A stretch of 5,461 bases of DNA, taken from the NCBI GenBank assembly GCA_030037575.1, contig JASHRB010000226.1:1-5461 (forward strand), written 5' to 3'. The stretch is from Candidatus Sulfotelmatobacter sp. GTDB taxonomy: Bacteria; Acidobacteriota; Terriglobia; Terriglobales; Acidobacteriaceae. The first letter of the stretch is position 1; each line of letters starts with the position of its first letter. This document shows, piece after piece, positions 1-5,461 of the stretch. The notes beneath the pieces were generated by a model. That model did no database searches. It had not been told where the DNA came from and was given only the letters and a program-made list of their open reading frames with translations. Position numbers and translations under genes: made by a program.

Positions 1-915
1 GGGGGACATAGAAAAATTAAAGTTGATGTTCGCATCGTGGCCGCCACTAATCAGGATCTTGATGCGGCCGTAACTGCCGGACGTTTTCGCCAGGATTTGT
101 TCCACCGCCTCGGTCAGTTTCAGCTTCGCGTTCCGCCCTTGCGTGAACGACCAGAAGACATCGTGGCGTTGGCCGAACACTTCCTGGCGCTGAAAAATCA
201 AGACAGTTCTTTCTCGCCCGACGCTATCTCGACATTGCTGTCGCATCCGTGGCCGGGAAATGTTCGGGAGTTACGGAATCTGATTGCTCGAGTCGCGGTT
301 GAGTCTCGCGAACCGGAAATTCGCAAAGCACAGATTACCGGGGCAATCTCCGGCAACCCGATCGCTCAAAGGCAGGCTGCTTCCATGCCCGTGGGCAATC
401 TCGACAGCATGGAAGAACAAATGATCATTCGCGCGCTCGAGCGCAGCGGCGGCCATCGCAGCCACGCAGCGGAGCAACTCGGCATCTCGCGCCGCACCCT
501 TAGCCGAAAGCTGAAGGAATACAACATCAACATCAATCCGGGCGAGGGCGCGAACTCGCTCGGATACATTAGCCTCGAGCACCAGAAATTTTTCCGCGCC
601 CGCGTGCAGCTGGCCGTCACATTGAAGAATCAGCACGGAGACGAGGCCGCGGTGCAGGGGGTGAACCTCAGCACCGGCGGCATGGGACTCGATGACTTGA
701 AAGAACCCATGCGGTTCACCGGCCTGCTCGATGTAAGTTTTTCGTTGCCCGACAGCGACGCGATTTTCCATGCCAAAGGGCGCATCGTTTGGTTTGGGGG
801 CGAAGGCCGCGTCGGGCTGCGCTTTTCCGTGATTGATCCCGCACTTTTCGAACAGCTCCAACATTGGACCAACAAGAAAATGAAGGACGAAGGCTGGGAA
901 CTGCCGCCCGCATAA
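1..915 (+). CDS. Sigma-54-dependent transcriptional activator (NtrC type) with C-terminal PilZ-like domain, 5'-truncated by the window edge
   Basis: This is the C-terminal 304 residues of a bacterial enhancer-binding protein, which uses ATP to open promoters held by RNA polymerase-sigma-54. The reading frame is open from base 1; the GTG at 37 is an internal valine, so the real start lies outside the window. Visible residues 12-17 (IVAATN) are the sensor I strand, GxFRxDLFHRL at 27-37 carries the arginine-finger region, PPLRER is at 45-50, and WPGNVREL at 84-91 is sensor II. A Fis-type helix-turn-helix lies at about 137-174 (SHAAEQLGISRRTLSRKL), where such proteins normally end. Here another ~100 residues follow (about 195-292) that look like a PilZ domain: an NLSTGG motif matching NxSxxG at 222-227, then alternating beta strands ending in VGLRF. 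The first PilZ motif, RxxxR, is not intact; only RAR at 199-201 is present. The Walker A/B and GAFTGA motifs and any receiver domain are not visible. The sigma-54 activator call is secure; the PilZ call is good. Confidence 0.93.
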   Translation, partial: GGHRKIKVDVRIVAATNQDLDAAVTAGRFRQDLFHRLGQFQLRVPPLRERPEDIVALAEHFLALKNQDSSFSPDAISTLLSHPWPGNVRELRNLIARVAVESREPEIRKAQITGAISGNPIAQRQAASMPVGNLDSMEEQMIIRALERSGGHRSHAAEQLGISRRTLSRKLKEYNININPGEGANSLGYISLEHQKFFRARVQLAVTLKNQHGDEAAVQGVNLSTGGMGLDDLKEPMRFTGLLDVSFSLPDSDAIFHAKGRIVWFGGEGRVGLRFSVIDPALFEQLQHWTNKKMKDEGWELPPA

Positions 916-1012
916 AATCGGATCCGCGCCCCCGGGACTTCGTATGCCAAAGCTGCGCATCCTCTCAAAACCGCTCCGTTAGCAATTCTCCGGAACCGTT
1001 CATTTCCGACTG

Positions 1013-1038
1013 AAGACGAGTAGAATGAACCTCGTCTT
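1013..1038 (+). promoter_or_regulatory. Inverted repeat bracketing a -10-like hexamer upstream of the TPR gene
   Basis: AAGACGAG (1013-1020) and CTCGTCTT (1031-1038) are a perfect 8-bp inverted repeat with a 10-base spacer. The spacer begins with TAGAAT (1021-1026), which matches the sigma-70 -10 consensus at 5 of 6 positions. The right arm abuts the Shine-Dalgarno GGAGG at 1039-1043. A shorter palindrome, CGGAA-N8-TTCCG, sits at 991-1008, where a -35 element would fall; no good -35 hexamer is visible. The arrangement could be an operator over the promoter, or a hairpin next to the ribosome site if transcription starts upstream. Both roles are inferred from layout only. Confidence 0.35.
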
Positions 1039-1050
1039 GGAGGTCCCATC

Positions 1051-1959
1051 ATGCTTCGGAAATTCTCCTTCTTAATGTTCATTTCCAGTGTCTGTTGGGC
1101 GCAATCCTCAACTTCCTCTGCACTCGATTTAGTGAAGCAAGGCCAAAAGCTGAACAGCGAAGGCAAGCAGGACGCGGCATTGAGGCTGTATAGGCGGGCG
1201 CTCGCGATGTCGCCGAATTTGGTTGAAGCCCACCTCGCATCCGGCATAGCGCTTGATTTAGAAGGAAACTACGCCGGAGCTCGCGCGGAATTCAGCCAGG
1301 CCATCGAACTTGCTCCGCCCGATGCCCAGCAACCGGCGCTGCGGTCGATGGCGTTTTCTTACGCGTTCGAAAAGAATGCGCCCGAGGCGGCAAAATGCGA
1401 GCAGCAGGTTTTTGAGGCGCGCATGTCTGCTCGCGATTTTGTTGGCGCAGCCGAGATCGCCGACGAACTCGCTCGAATTTATCTGGAGTCGGGAGACACG
1501 ACGAACGCGCACAAGTGGTATCAAACAGGATACGAGACAGCGCAGAAGAAATCCGATCTTGACCAGGCGGAGAGGAATCTTTGGGCCTTTCGCTGGGAGA
1601 ATGCCCAGGCGCGCATCGATGTTCGTGAAGGCAAAACTTCCGAAGCCGAACGGCATGTTGCGGCCGCCAAGTCAGCGCTCGACCAGGCGAACAATCCAGA
1701 TCAGCTTCGTTTTTATCCTTACCTGACCGGATACGTTGCTTTCTATAGCGGAGATTACAAAACCGCCATCGCTGATCTGCAAAAAGCCGATCAACGGGAT
1801 CCGTTCATTCTTGTTCTATTAGCGCAGGCGTACGAAAGATCGGGTGATCAGGAGCAGGCCCAGGACTACTACCGTAAAGTTCTCAACTCAAACGCACACA
1901 ATCCCACGAACGCATTCGCTCGGCCGATGGCAAAGGAAAAACTGGCCAAAGGCGGGTAG
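1051..1959 (+). CDS. Exported tetratricopeptide-repeat (TPR) protein
   Basis: This 302-residue protein probably acts outside the cytoplasm as a protein-interaction scaffold; its specific role cannot be told. The N-terminus (MLRKFSFLMFISSVCWAQSS) has a basic start, a hydrophobic core and a plausible signal-peptidase I site after A17. C15 lacks a proper lipobox, so a lipoprotein is unlikely. The mature part is helical TPR repeat: clear units at about 24-57 and 58-91 (with A, G/Y and the terminal P in TPR positions), a further unit near 132-165, and two more at about 218-251 and 251-285. The segments between are probably diverged repeats. No catalytic domain is seen. The ATG is well chosen: GGAGG at 1039-1043 lies 7 bases upstream and the signal peptide follows at once. 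It is 135 bp downstream of the sigma-54 regulator on the same strand, with its own putative promoter. Such TPR proteins are abundant in Acidobacteriota, and the exact family is not recognised. Confidence 0.88.
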   Translation: MLRKFSFLMFISSVCWAQSSTSSALDLVKQGQKLNSEGKQDAALRLYRRALAMSPNLVEAHLASGIALDLEGNYAGARAEFSQAIELAPPDAQQPALRSMAFSYAFEKNAPEAAKCEQQVFEARMSARDFVGAAEIADELARIYLESGDTTNAHKWYQTGYETAQKKSDLDQAERNLWAFRWENAQARIDVREGKTSEAERHVAAAKSALDQANNPDQLRFYPYLTGYVAFYSGDYKTAIADLQKADQRDPFILVLLAQAYERSGDQEQAQDYYRKVLNSNAHNPTNAFARPMAKEKLAKGG

Positions 1960-2087
1960 CCGCTAATCGATCGGCCAGCGTAAGACTCGCAAGTCGCAGC
2001 CTCTTTTTGCGCGTGATGAAGCCTCCGACTTCGCGATCCTAGGCCTTTTACTCGAACCAATCGTGCCAGTTCAGCCTTCGGTGCTGA

Positions 2088-2093
2088 TATCAT
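2088..2093 (+). promoter_or_regulatory. Possible -10 element just upstream of mqnE
   Basis: TATCAT matches the TATAAT consensus at 5 of 6 positions, but no convincing -35 hexamer lies 16-18 bases upstream. It ends only 7 bases before the mqnE ATG, so transcription from it would begin at or next to the start codon and give a leaderless message. The remainder of the 1960-2100 gap shows only weak short hairpins, for example GACT-CGCA-AGTC at 1984-1995 followed by a T run at 2003-2008. That could be a poor terminator for the TPR gene. Confidence 0.25.
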
Positions 2094-2100
2094 CTGGAGT

Positions 2101-3240
2101 ATGTCAGACCTCGACCGGCATCATTCTTTCCAAACTGACGACGCTCGCTTGTGGCCGATTCATGGCAAAGTCATGGACGGCGAGCGGCTGAGCGCGGAAG
2201 ATGCCTTGGCCCTGTACCGCACCGGCGACCTCCTCGCCGTCGGCTGGATGGCTAATCACGTCCGCGAGCGCATGCACGGCGATAAGACTTACTTTAATGT
2301 CAATCGCCATATCAACCCGACAAACGTATGCGTGGCAGCTTGCCGGTTGTGCGCCTTCGGCCGCAAGAAAGACGCGCCCGGTGCTTACACCATGGCGCTC
2401 GAACAAGCCTTCGAAACCGCCGCTTCCGGATACACCGAAGCGGTCACGGAATTTCACATTGTGGGCGGGCTGCATCCCGATCTGCCGTTTCAATATTTTC
2501 TCGAGCTCTGTGCGGGATTGAAGGAGCGTTTTCCGCAAGTGCATGTCAAGGCTTTCACCATGGTCGAGGTGGCTTATTTGTCGAAGCGTGCCAAGCTGTC
2601 GATTCGTGAAACCCTGCAACAACTGAAAGCTTCCGGCGTGGATTCACTCCCTGGCGGCGGAGCCGAGATTTTTGCCGATCGCGTGCGTCACATCATCTGC
2701 GATCACAAGATCGACGGCGATCAGTGGCTCGACACCGCCCGCCTCGCTCACCAGATCGGATTGAAGTCGAATGCGACGATGCTCTATGGCCACGTCGAAA
2801 ACGATGAAGATCGCGTCGATCACCTGCTCAAGCTGCGCGGGCTGCAAGACGAAACCGGCGGCTTCCAGACCTTCATCCCGCTGGCGTTTCATCCCGATAA
2901 CACGCCTCTGCAGCATCTGCCGAAAACCACGGGGATGCTCGACATCAAGCAGATCGCGGTAAGCCGCCTGGTGCTCGACAACTTCCCGCACATCAAATCG
3001 TATTGGCAGATGATGACCGCAAAAATTGCACAAATTTCGTTGCGGTTCGGCGCCGATGACATGGATGGAACCGTGATCGAGGAAAAAATCTACCACGACG
3101 CCGGCGCCACCACGCCGCAGGGGATGAGGCGCCAGGAACTGGAGAGATTGATCCGCGCCGCCGGGCGCGAGCCGATCGAGCGAGACACGCTGTATCGACC
3201 GGTGACGAGAACGGAAATGTCGCTTATGGTCTCGGTGTAA
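2101..3240 (+). CDS. mqnE: Aminofutalosine synthase (radical SAM, futalosine menaquinone pathway)
   Basis: MqnE joins the adenosyl part of S-adenosylmethionine to 3-[(1-carboxyvinyl)oxy]benzoate, giving aminofutalosine, the second step of menaquinone synthesis by the futalosine route in the cytoplasm. The 379-residue length is normal. The radical SAM cysteines are C77, C81 and C84 (CVAACRLC, spacing CxxxCxxC), which bind the 4Fe-4S cluster, and HINPTN precedes them. Other family hallmarks are GGLHP at 122-126, DSLPGGGAEIF at 181-191, NATMLYGH at 224-231, QDETGGFQ at 249-256, IPLAFHP at 259-265, and DNFPHIK followed by FGADDMDGT near 293-324. The paralogue MqnC shares part of this pattern, but the ELQDETGGFQ-like block and the ERDTLY tail (360-365) fit MqnE. 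GGAG at 2096-2099 is only one base from the ATG, too near for normal use; the next in-frame ATG (2173) would cut into conserved helix, so 2101 is kept. Tandem stops TAA TGA end it. No other mqn gene is in the window. Confidence 0.93.
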   Translation: MSDLDRHHSFQTDDARLWPIHGKVMDGERLSAEDALALYRTGDLLAVGWMANHVRERMHGDKTYFNVNRHINPTNVCVAACRLCAFGRKKDAPGAYTMALEQAFETAASGYTEAVTEFHIVGGLHPDLPFQYFLELCAGLKERFPQVHVKAFTMVEVAYLSKRAKLSIRETLQQLKASGVDSLPGGGAEIFADRVRHIICDHKIDGDQWLDTARLAHQIGLKSNATMLYGHVENDEDRVDHLLKLRGLQDETGGFQTFIPLAFHPDNTPLQHLPKTTGMLDIKQIAVSRLVLDNFPHIKSYWQMMTAKIAQISLRFGADDMDGTVIEEKIYHDAGATTPQGMRRQELERLIRAAGREPIERDTLYRPVTRTEMSLMVSV

Positions 3241-3297
3241 TGACCGTGTGGGACCGCTGTTTCCGGCTGTCTGGTGGAGAATCTCGATGGGATCAGC

Positions 3298-3486
3298 TTA
3301 CAGCTTCTCGAAAAACTCGCACGCCGAGCACGAAATATAAATCCCTCCGGGCAGACCGCGTTCGCGGTCTTTTACGCGTTTGACGATGCGCGTGTCTTTG
3401 CCGCATTTCGGGCAAGCCGTGCTCTTGCTCGTGTCCATGACTTTCTTTCGATCCGCTGTTTTTGCAATCTTCGCGCCTACTGCCAT
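3298..3486 (-). CDS. Small zinc-ribbon protein of unknown function
   Basis: This 62-residue protein carries two cysteine knuckles, CPKC (C25, C28) and CSAC (C53, C56), 24 residues apart, which is the layout of a single four-cysteine zinc ribbon. The N-terminal 20 residues are basic and probably flexible. The middle (31-46) is also highly charged (KRVKDRERG), which would suit nucleic-acid or protein contact; that is inference. The start is supported by AGGAG (3496-3500, minus strand) 9 bases before the ATG. A competing ATG at 3493 lies only 2 bases from that site and opens another frame that loses the cysteine pattern. The gene converges on mqnE with a 57-bp gap and diverges from the glutaryl-CoA dehydrogenase gene. 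The regular CxxC pairs and strong ribosome site make it a real gene even though no named family is recognised. Confidence 0.8.
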   Translation of the reverse strand: MAVGAKIAKTADRKKVMDTSKSTACPKCGKDTRIVKRVKDRERGLPGGIYISCSACEFFEKL

Positions 3487-3540
3487 GGTCCATTTCTCCT
3501 AAAAACGTGTGCGCAGCAATCCTCTCATCGGTCCGAGAAA

Positions 3541-3546
3541 ATTGTA
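3541..3546 (-). promoter_or_regulatory. Possible -10 element for the zinc-ribbon gene
   Basis: On the minus strand this reads TACAAT, 5 of 6 matches to the -10 consensus. Transcription would start near 3534 and give a leader of about 48 bases before the ATG at 3486. The hexamer 17 bases upstream is a poor -35. An alternative further back is TAAAAT (3602-3607, minus) with GCGACA (3626-3631, minus) 18 bases before it. Which of the two is used, if either, is not clear. Confidence 0.25.
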
Positions 3547-3568
3547 AGGAAAGATTAGAGCAGAGCCC

Positions 3569-3601
3569 CACTCGGAAGGCCGCGCCAGCTGCGTCTGAGT
3601 G
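3569..3601. repeat. Imperfect inverted repeat in the divergent intergenic region
   Basis: CACTCGGA (3569-3576) pairs with TCTGAGTG (3594-3601) over 8 positions with one G-T wobble. The 17-base GC-rich interior itself contains small pairings (GGC/GCC). On the plus strand it is followed by ATTTTA (3602-3607). It could be a factor-independent terminator for plus-strand transcription leaking past mqnE, or an operator between the two divergent genes. The T run is short, so neither reading is strong. Confidence 0.3.
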
Positions 3602-3655
3602 ATTTTACCTTATTGAAGTTCTGGCTGTCGCTTCGAGCGTGCTGGTTGTGCTGGT

Positions 3656-3684
3656 TTGACCCTGCTCTCACGCCCTGCTACGGT
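3656..3684 (+). promoter_or_regulatory. Sigma-70-type promoter for the glutaryl-CoA dehydrogenase gene
   Basis: TTGACC (3656-3661) matches the -35 consensus at 5 of 6 bases. A 17-base spacer leads to TACGGT (3679-3684), which keeps the key T, A and final T of the -10 box. TG at 3676-3677, one base before that box, gives an extended -10. Transcription would start near 3691, leaving a leader of about 35 bases before the ATG at 3726. This is the best promoter candidate in the window. Confidence 0.5.
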
Positions 3685-3714
3685 GATATGTTTGCGCGAA
3701 GCGCTTGCGTAAAC

Positions 3715-3718
3715 GGAG
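3715..3718 (+). promoter_or_regulatory. Ribosome binding site that fixes the gcdH start at 3726
   Basis: GGAG lies 7 bases before the ATG at 3726. The frame is open further upstream to a TTG at 3705, but this Shine-Dalgarno would then lie inside the gene. The ATG start therefore gives the preferred 393-residue protein. Confidence 0.75.
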
Positions 3719-3725
3719 AATTCCC

Positions 3726-4907
3726 ATGCCAGCCATCAAATTTCGCGGTGTCGATTTCATCCAGTTCGATTCGCTGCTCACGGAAGAAGAGCGGTTGGTG
3801 CGCGACACCACGCGGAAGTTCATTGAAGACAATCTCATTCCCATCATCGAAGAATGCAACCGCGCTGGCCGCTTTCCGCGCGAACTGGTCCAGCCGATGG
3901 CTGATCTCGGTTTCTTTGGTGCGTCGCTCAAGGGTTACGGATGCGCCGGCATGGGCAACGTCGAATACGGCCTGATGACACAGGAACTCGAGCGCGGCGA
4001 CTCGGGGGTGCGCAGCTTCGTCAGCGTGCAATCGGGACTATGCATGTACCCAATCTACGCTTTCGGCAGCGAAGAGCAAAAACAGACCTGGTTGCCGCCG
4101 ATGCAGAAAGGGGAGAAGCTGGGATGTTTCGGGCTGACCGAACCGGGATTCGGGTCCAATCCCGGTGGCATGCTCACGCGTGCGCGCAAGGTCGGAAACG
4201 AATACATTCTCGACGGCGAAAAAATGTGGATTACTTCGGGCTCGATCGCCGATGTCGCAGTCATTTGGGCCAAGCTGGAAAACGAAGACAACAAGATTCG
4301 CGGCTTTCTAGTCGAAACCGACCGCCCCGGCTTCAAGGCTGACGACGTTCATGGCAAGTGGTCGCTGCGCGCCTCGGTCACTTCGGGATTATCGCTGCAA
4401 GATGTTCACATCCCCGTGTCGAATTTGCTGCCGAAAAGCGACGGCTTAAAATCTCCCCTGATGTGCCTGAATCAGGCACGCTACGGCATCGCCTGGGGGG
4501 CGATTGGCGCAGCTATGTCGTGCTACGACACCGCGTTGCAATATTCGCTGCTGCGCAAGCAGTGGCGTGACCAACCCATCGCTTCGCACCAACTCGTTCA
4601 AGATAAGCTCACCTGGATGATCAGCGAAATCACCAAGGCGCAACTGCTCGTGCTGCAGGTTGGCCGGCTCAAAGACGCGGGCAAGGTTGAGCATCAGCAT
4701 GTTTCCATGGCGAAGCGGAATAATGTCTGGATGGCGCTGGAATGCGCACGCCTTTCACGCGACATCCTCGGCGCGAACGGCGTCGCCGATGACTACCCCA
4801 TTATGCGCCACATGATGAATCTCGAATCGGTGAAGACCTACGAAGGCACACACGACGTGCATTCGCTAATCATCGGCCAGAGCGTGACCGGGATTGACGC
4901 GTTCTGA
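3726..4907 (+). CDS. gcdH: Glutaryl-CoA dehydrogenase (acyl-CoA dehydrogenase family)
   Basis: This cytoplasmic FAD enzyme oxidises and decarboxylates glutaryl-CoA to crotonyl-CoA in lysine, tryptophan and aromatic breakdown, passing electrons to electron-transfer flavoprotein. The 393-residue length is typical. Similarity to human GCDH is evident throughout: KGYGCAG at 69-75, DSGVRSFVSVQS at 92-103, PIYAFGSEEQ at 109-118, GCFGLTEP at 133-140 (flavin and acyl contacts), WITSG at 168-172, ARYGIAWG at 251-258, GRLKD at 313-317, KRNN at 330-333 and TYEGTHD at 371-377. The catalytic base is E373. R96 corresponds to human R94, which holds the glutaryl carboxylate, and E89 and Y372 correspond to E87 and Y369. 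Because this triad is kept, the decarboxylating form is the likelier one. The usual RxQFG loop is RKQWRDQP (277-284), with W for F and one extra residue. It has its own promoter at 3656-3684. No partner genes (ETF, CoA ligase or transferase) are visible. Confidence 0.93.
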   Translation: MPAIKFRGVDFIQFDSLLTEEERLVRDTTRKFIEDNLIPIIEECNRAGRFPRELVQPMADLGFFGASLKGYGCAGMGNVEYGLMTQELERGDSGVRSFVSVQSGLCMYPIYAFGSEEQKQTWLPPMQKGEKLGCFGLTEPGFGSNPGGMLTRARKVGNEYILDGEKMWITSGSIADVAVIWAKLENEDNKIRGFLVETDRPGFKADDVHGKWSLRASVTSGLSLQDVHIPVSNLLPKSDGLKSPLMCLNQARYGIAWGAIGAAMSCYDTALQYSLLRKQWRDQPIASHQLVQDKLTWMISEITKAQLLVLQVGRLKDAGKVEHQHVSMAKRNNVWMALECARLSRDILGANGVADDYPIMRHMMNLESVKTYEGTHDVHSLIIGQSVTGIDAF

Positions 4908-4928
4908 AGCGAGCGAAGGAGGCTTCAG
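4904..4928. terminator. Small hairpin between convergent gcdH and ATP-grasp genes
   Basis: CTGAAGC (4904-4910) and GCTTCAG (4922-4928) form a perfect 7-bp stem with an 11-base loop. It overlaps the gcdH stop codon and fills most of the 27-bp gap to the stop of the opposing gene. It could end transcripts from both sides, but neither strand has a following T run, so intrinsic termination would be weak. Confidence 0.3.
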
Positions 4929-4934
4929 GTGGAT

Positions 4935-5461
4935 CTACGCTGTCGGCTTGTCCTTTTGTGGCTGCACCGCCATAAATTCCGTCGCGAAGCGTTCCGCGTA
5001 GCTCTCCAGCAGCGACCGAACCCGCGTCTGATCCCTCCATTGCAGAACCATCCCAGCGTGATGAGGTTTTTTAATCCGCAGATAAACTTCCGGATCCTTG
5101 TACCCTGATGTATCCGGCTCCTCCTGCTTCGCTAAAGAAAGAATCACGCCTGCATCGGTTTCCCGCGTTGCAGGGAGTTTGTAAGTTCCATTGCCGCCTG
5201 CAATCTCGATGCGGGCCCACTCACGCCATAAGTTAATTCCTGTGGCCGCCTCGACCATTTCGTTGATATACGCTCCACCCACGCGTGCCGCACATTCAAG
5301 AAAGTAAAAATGCCCGTCAGCATGGGCCTGAATAAACTCTGCATGAGAGACGCCGCGCACCAATCCCAGAGTCGCGATCAGATCGCGGTGGATCTGCCGC
5401 AGCTTGGAATCTTCTTCGCCGCCGCGCGGCACCGTAAGCGTGGTAAACACGCCTCCGCCTT
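4935..5461 (-). CDS. ATP-grasp domain protein, C-terminal part (5' end outside the window)
   Basis: The last 174 residues of an ATP-grasp enzyme are visible. These proteins activate a carboxylate as acyl phosphate with ATP and join it to an amine or other nucleophile. The frame stays open to the right edge; the GTG at 5450 is internal. Visible residues 39-43 (HAEFI) and 54-62 (LECAARVGG) form the metal-binding end of the fold: E41 and E55 are the expected magnesium ligands, and R59 with the GG at 61-62 is the usual substrate or phosphate loop. The family often has ExNxR here; this protein has ECAAR, with alanine where asparagine is common. YINEMVEAATGINLW (64-78) follows as the final ATP-grasp helix. 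Residues about 98-165 form a C-terminal subdomain with no motif I can assign. The substrate cannot be judged without the N-terminal half; amino-acid ligase or carbamoyl-phosphate-synthase-like types are possible. It converges on gcdH with a 27-bp gap. Confidence 0.8.
   Translation of the reverse strand, partial: GGGVFTTLTVPRGGEEDSKLRQIHRDLIATLGLVRGVSHAEFIQAHADGHFYFLECAARVGGAYINEMVEAATGINLWREWARIEIAGGNGTYKLPATRETDAGVILSLAKQEEPDTSGYKDPEVYLRIKKPHHAGMVLQWRDQTRVRSLLESYAERFATEFMAVQPQKDKPTA

Noticed and set aside
271..960. Long minus-strand open frame of 229 codons opposite the sigma-54 regulator
   Set aside because: It lies opposite a gene with clear AAA+, HTH and PilZ motifs, has no recognisable domain, and is the kind of shadow frame expected in GC-rich coding DNA.
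916..1050. Sigma-54 (-24/-12) promoter regulated by the neighbouring activator
   Set aside because: No TGGCAC-N5-TTGC-like element with the GG and GC at the right spacing was found here by eye.
630..1247. Minus-strand open frame of 205 codons across the 916-1050 gap
   Set aside because: It overlaps two well-supported plus-strand genes, and its sequence shows no family motif or ribosome site that would outweigh them.
1984..2008. Intrinsic terminator after the TPR gene
   Set aside because: The stem is only 4 bp (GACT/AGTC) and the T run starts 7 bases after it, so it was not listed as a terminator.
2104..2622. 172-codon minus-strand frame opposite mqnE
   Set aside because: It is a shadow of the radical SAM gene; no motif of its own was seen.
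3274..3558. 94-codon plus-strand frame opposite the zinc-ribbon gene
   Set aside because: It is antisense to the supported small gene and has no domain or ribosome site of note.
3293..3571. 92-codon minus-strand frame overlapping the zinc-ribbon gene
   Set aside because: The overlapping 62-residue frame has the paired CxxC motifs and a correctly spaced AGGAG; the 92-codon frame has neither.
3705..3725. Earlier TTG start for glutaryl-CoA dehydrogenase
   Set aside because: The GGAG at 3715-3718 is ideally placed for the ATG at 3726, and the extra seven residues are not needed for the family length.

Overview
The window is about 58% GC by eye and is densely packed with genes on both strands. 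It reads like ordinary chromosome from a soil- or sediment-type bacterium that makes menaquinone by the futalosine route. A sigma-54 activator carrying a PilZ domain, a secreted TPR protein and an MqnE-type enzyme together suggest Acidobacteriota. That placement is an inference from gene content and style; there is no rRNA or marker gene here to prove it.

Layout, left to right: (1) bases 1-915, plus strand, the C-terminal part of an NtrC-type sigma-54 activator (end of the AAA+ domain, Fis-type HTH) with an extra C-terminal PilZ-like domain. (2) 1051-1959, plus, an exported tetratricopeptide-repeat protein, preceded by a perfect 8-bp inverted repeat that brackets a -10-like TAGAAT. (3) 2101-3240, plus, mqnE, the radical SAM aminofutalosine synthase. 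(4) 3298-3486, minus, a 62-residue CxxC...CxxC zinc-ribbon protein convergent with mqnE. (5) 3487-3725, a divergent intergenic region with an imperfect inverted repeat and a good sigma-70-type promoter for the next gene. (6) 3726-4907, plus, glutaryl-CoA dehydrogenase. (7) 4935-5461, minus, the C-terminal part of an ATP-grasp enzyme that runs off the right edge and converges on the dehydrogenase.

The genes do not form one pathway or an obvious operon. The plus-strand genes are separated by gaps of 135-485 bp and appear to have their own promoters. MqnE serves quinone biosynthesis, and glutaryl-CoA dehydrogenase feeds electrons from lysine, tryptophan or aromatic breakdown through ETF, ultimately to the quinone pool, but any functional link between the two is loose. 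No intergenic stretch exceeds 300 bases. I saw no tRNA, rRNA, CRISPR array, insertion sequence or phage gene.

I did not find a clearly new system. The points most worth checking are the PilZ fusion on the sigma-54 regulator, with a degenerate first c-di-GMP motif; the palindromes around the start of the TPR gene; and a possible leaderless mqnE transcript.
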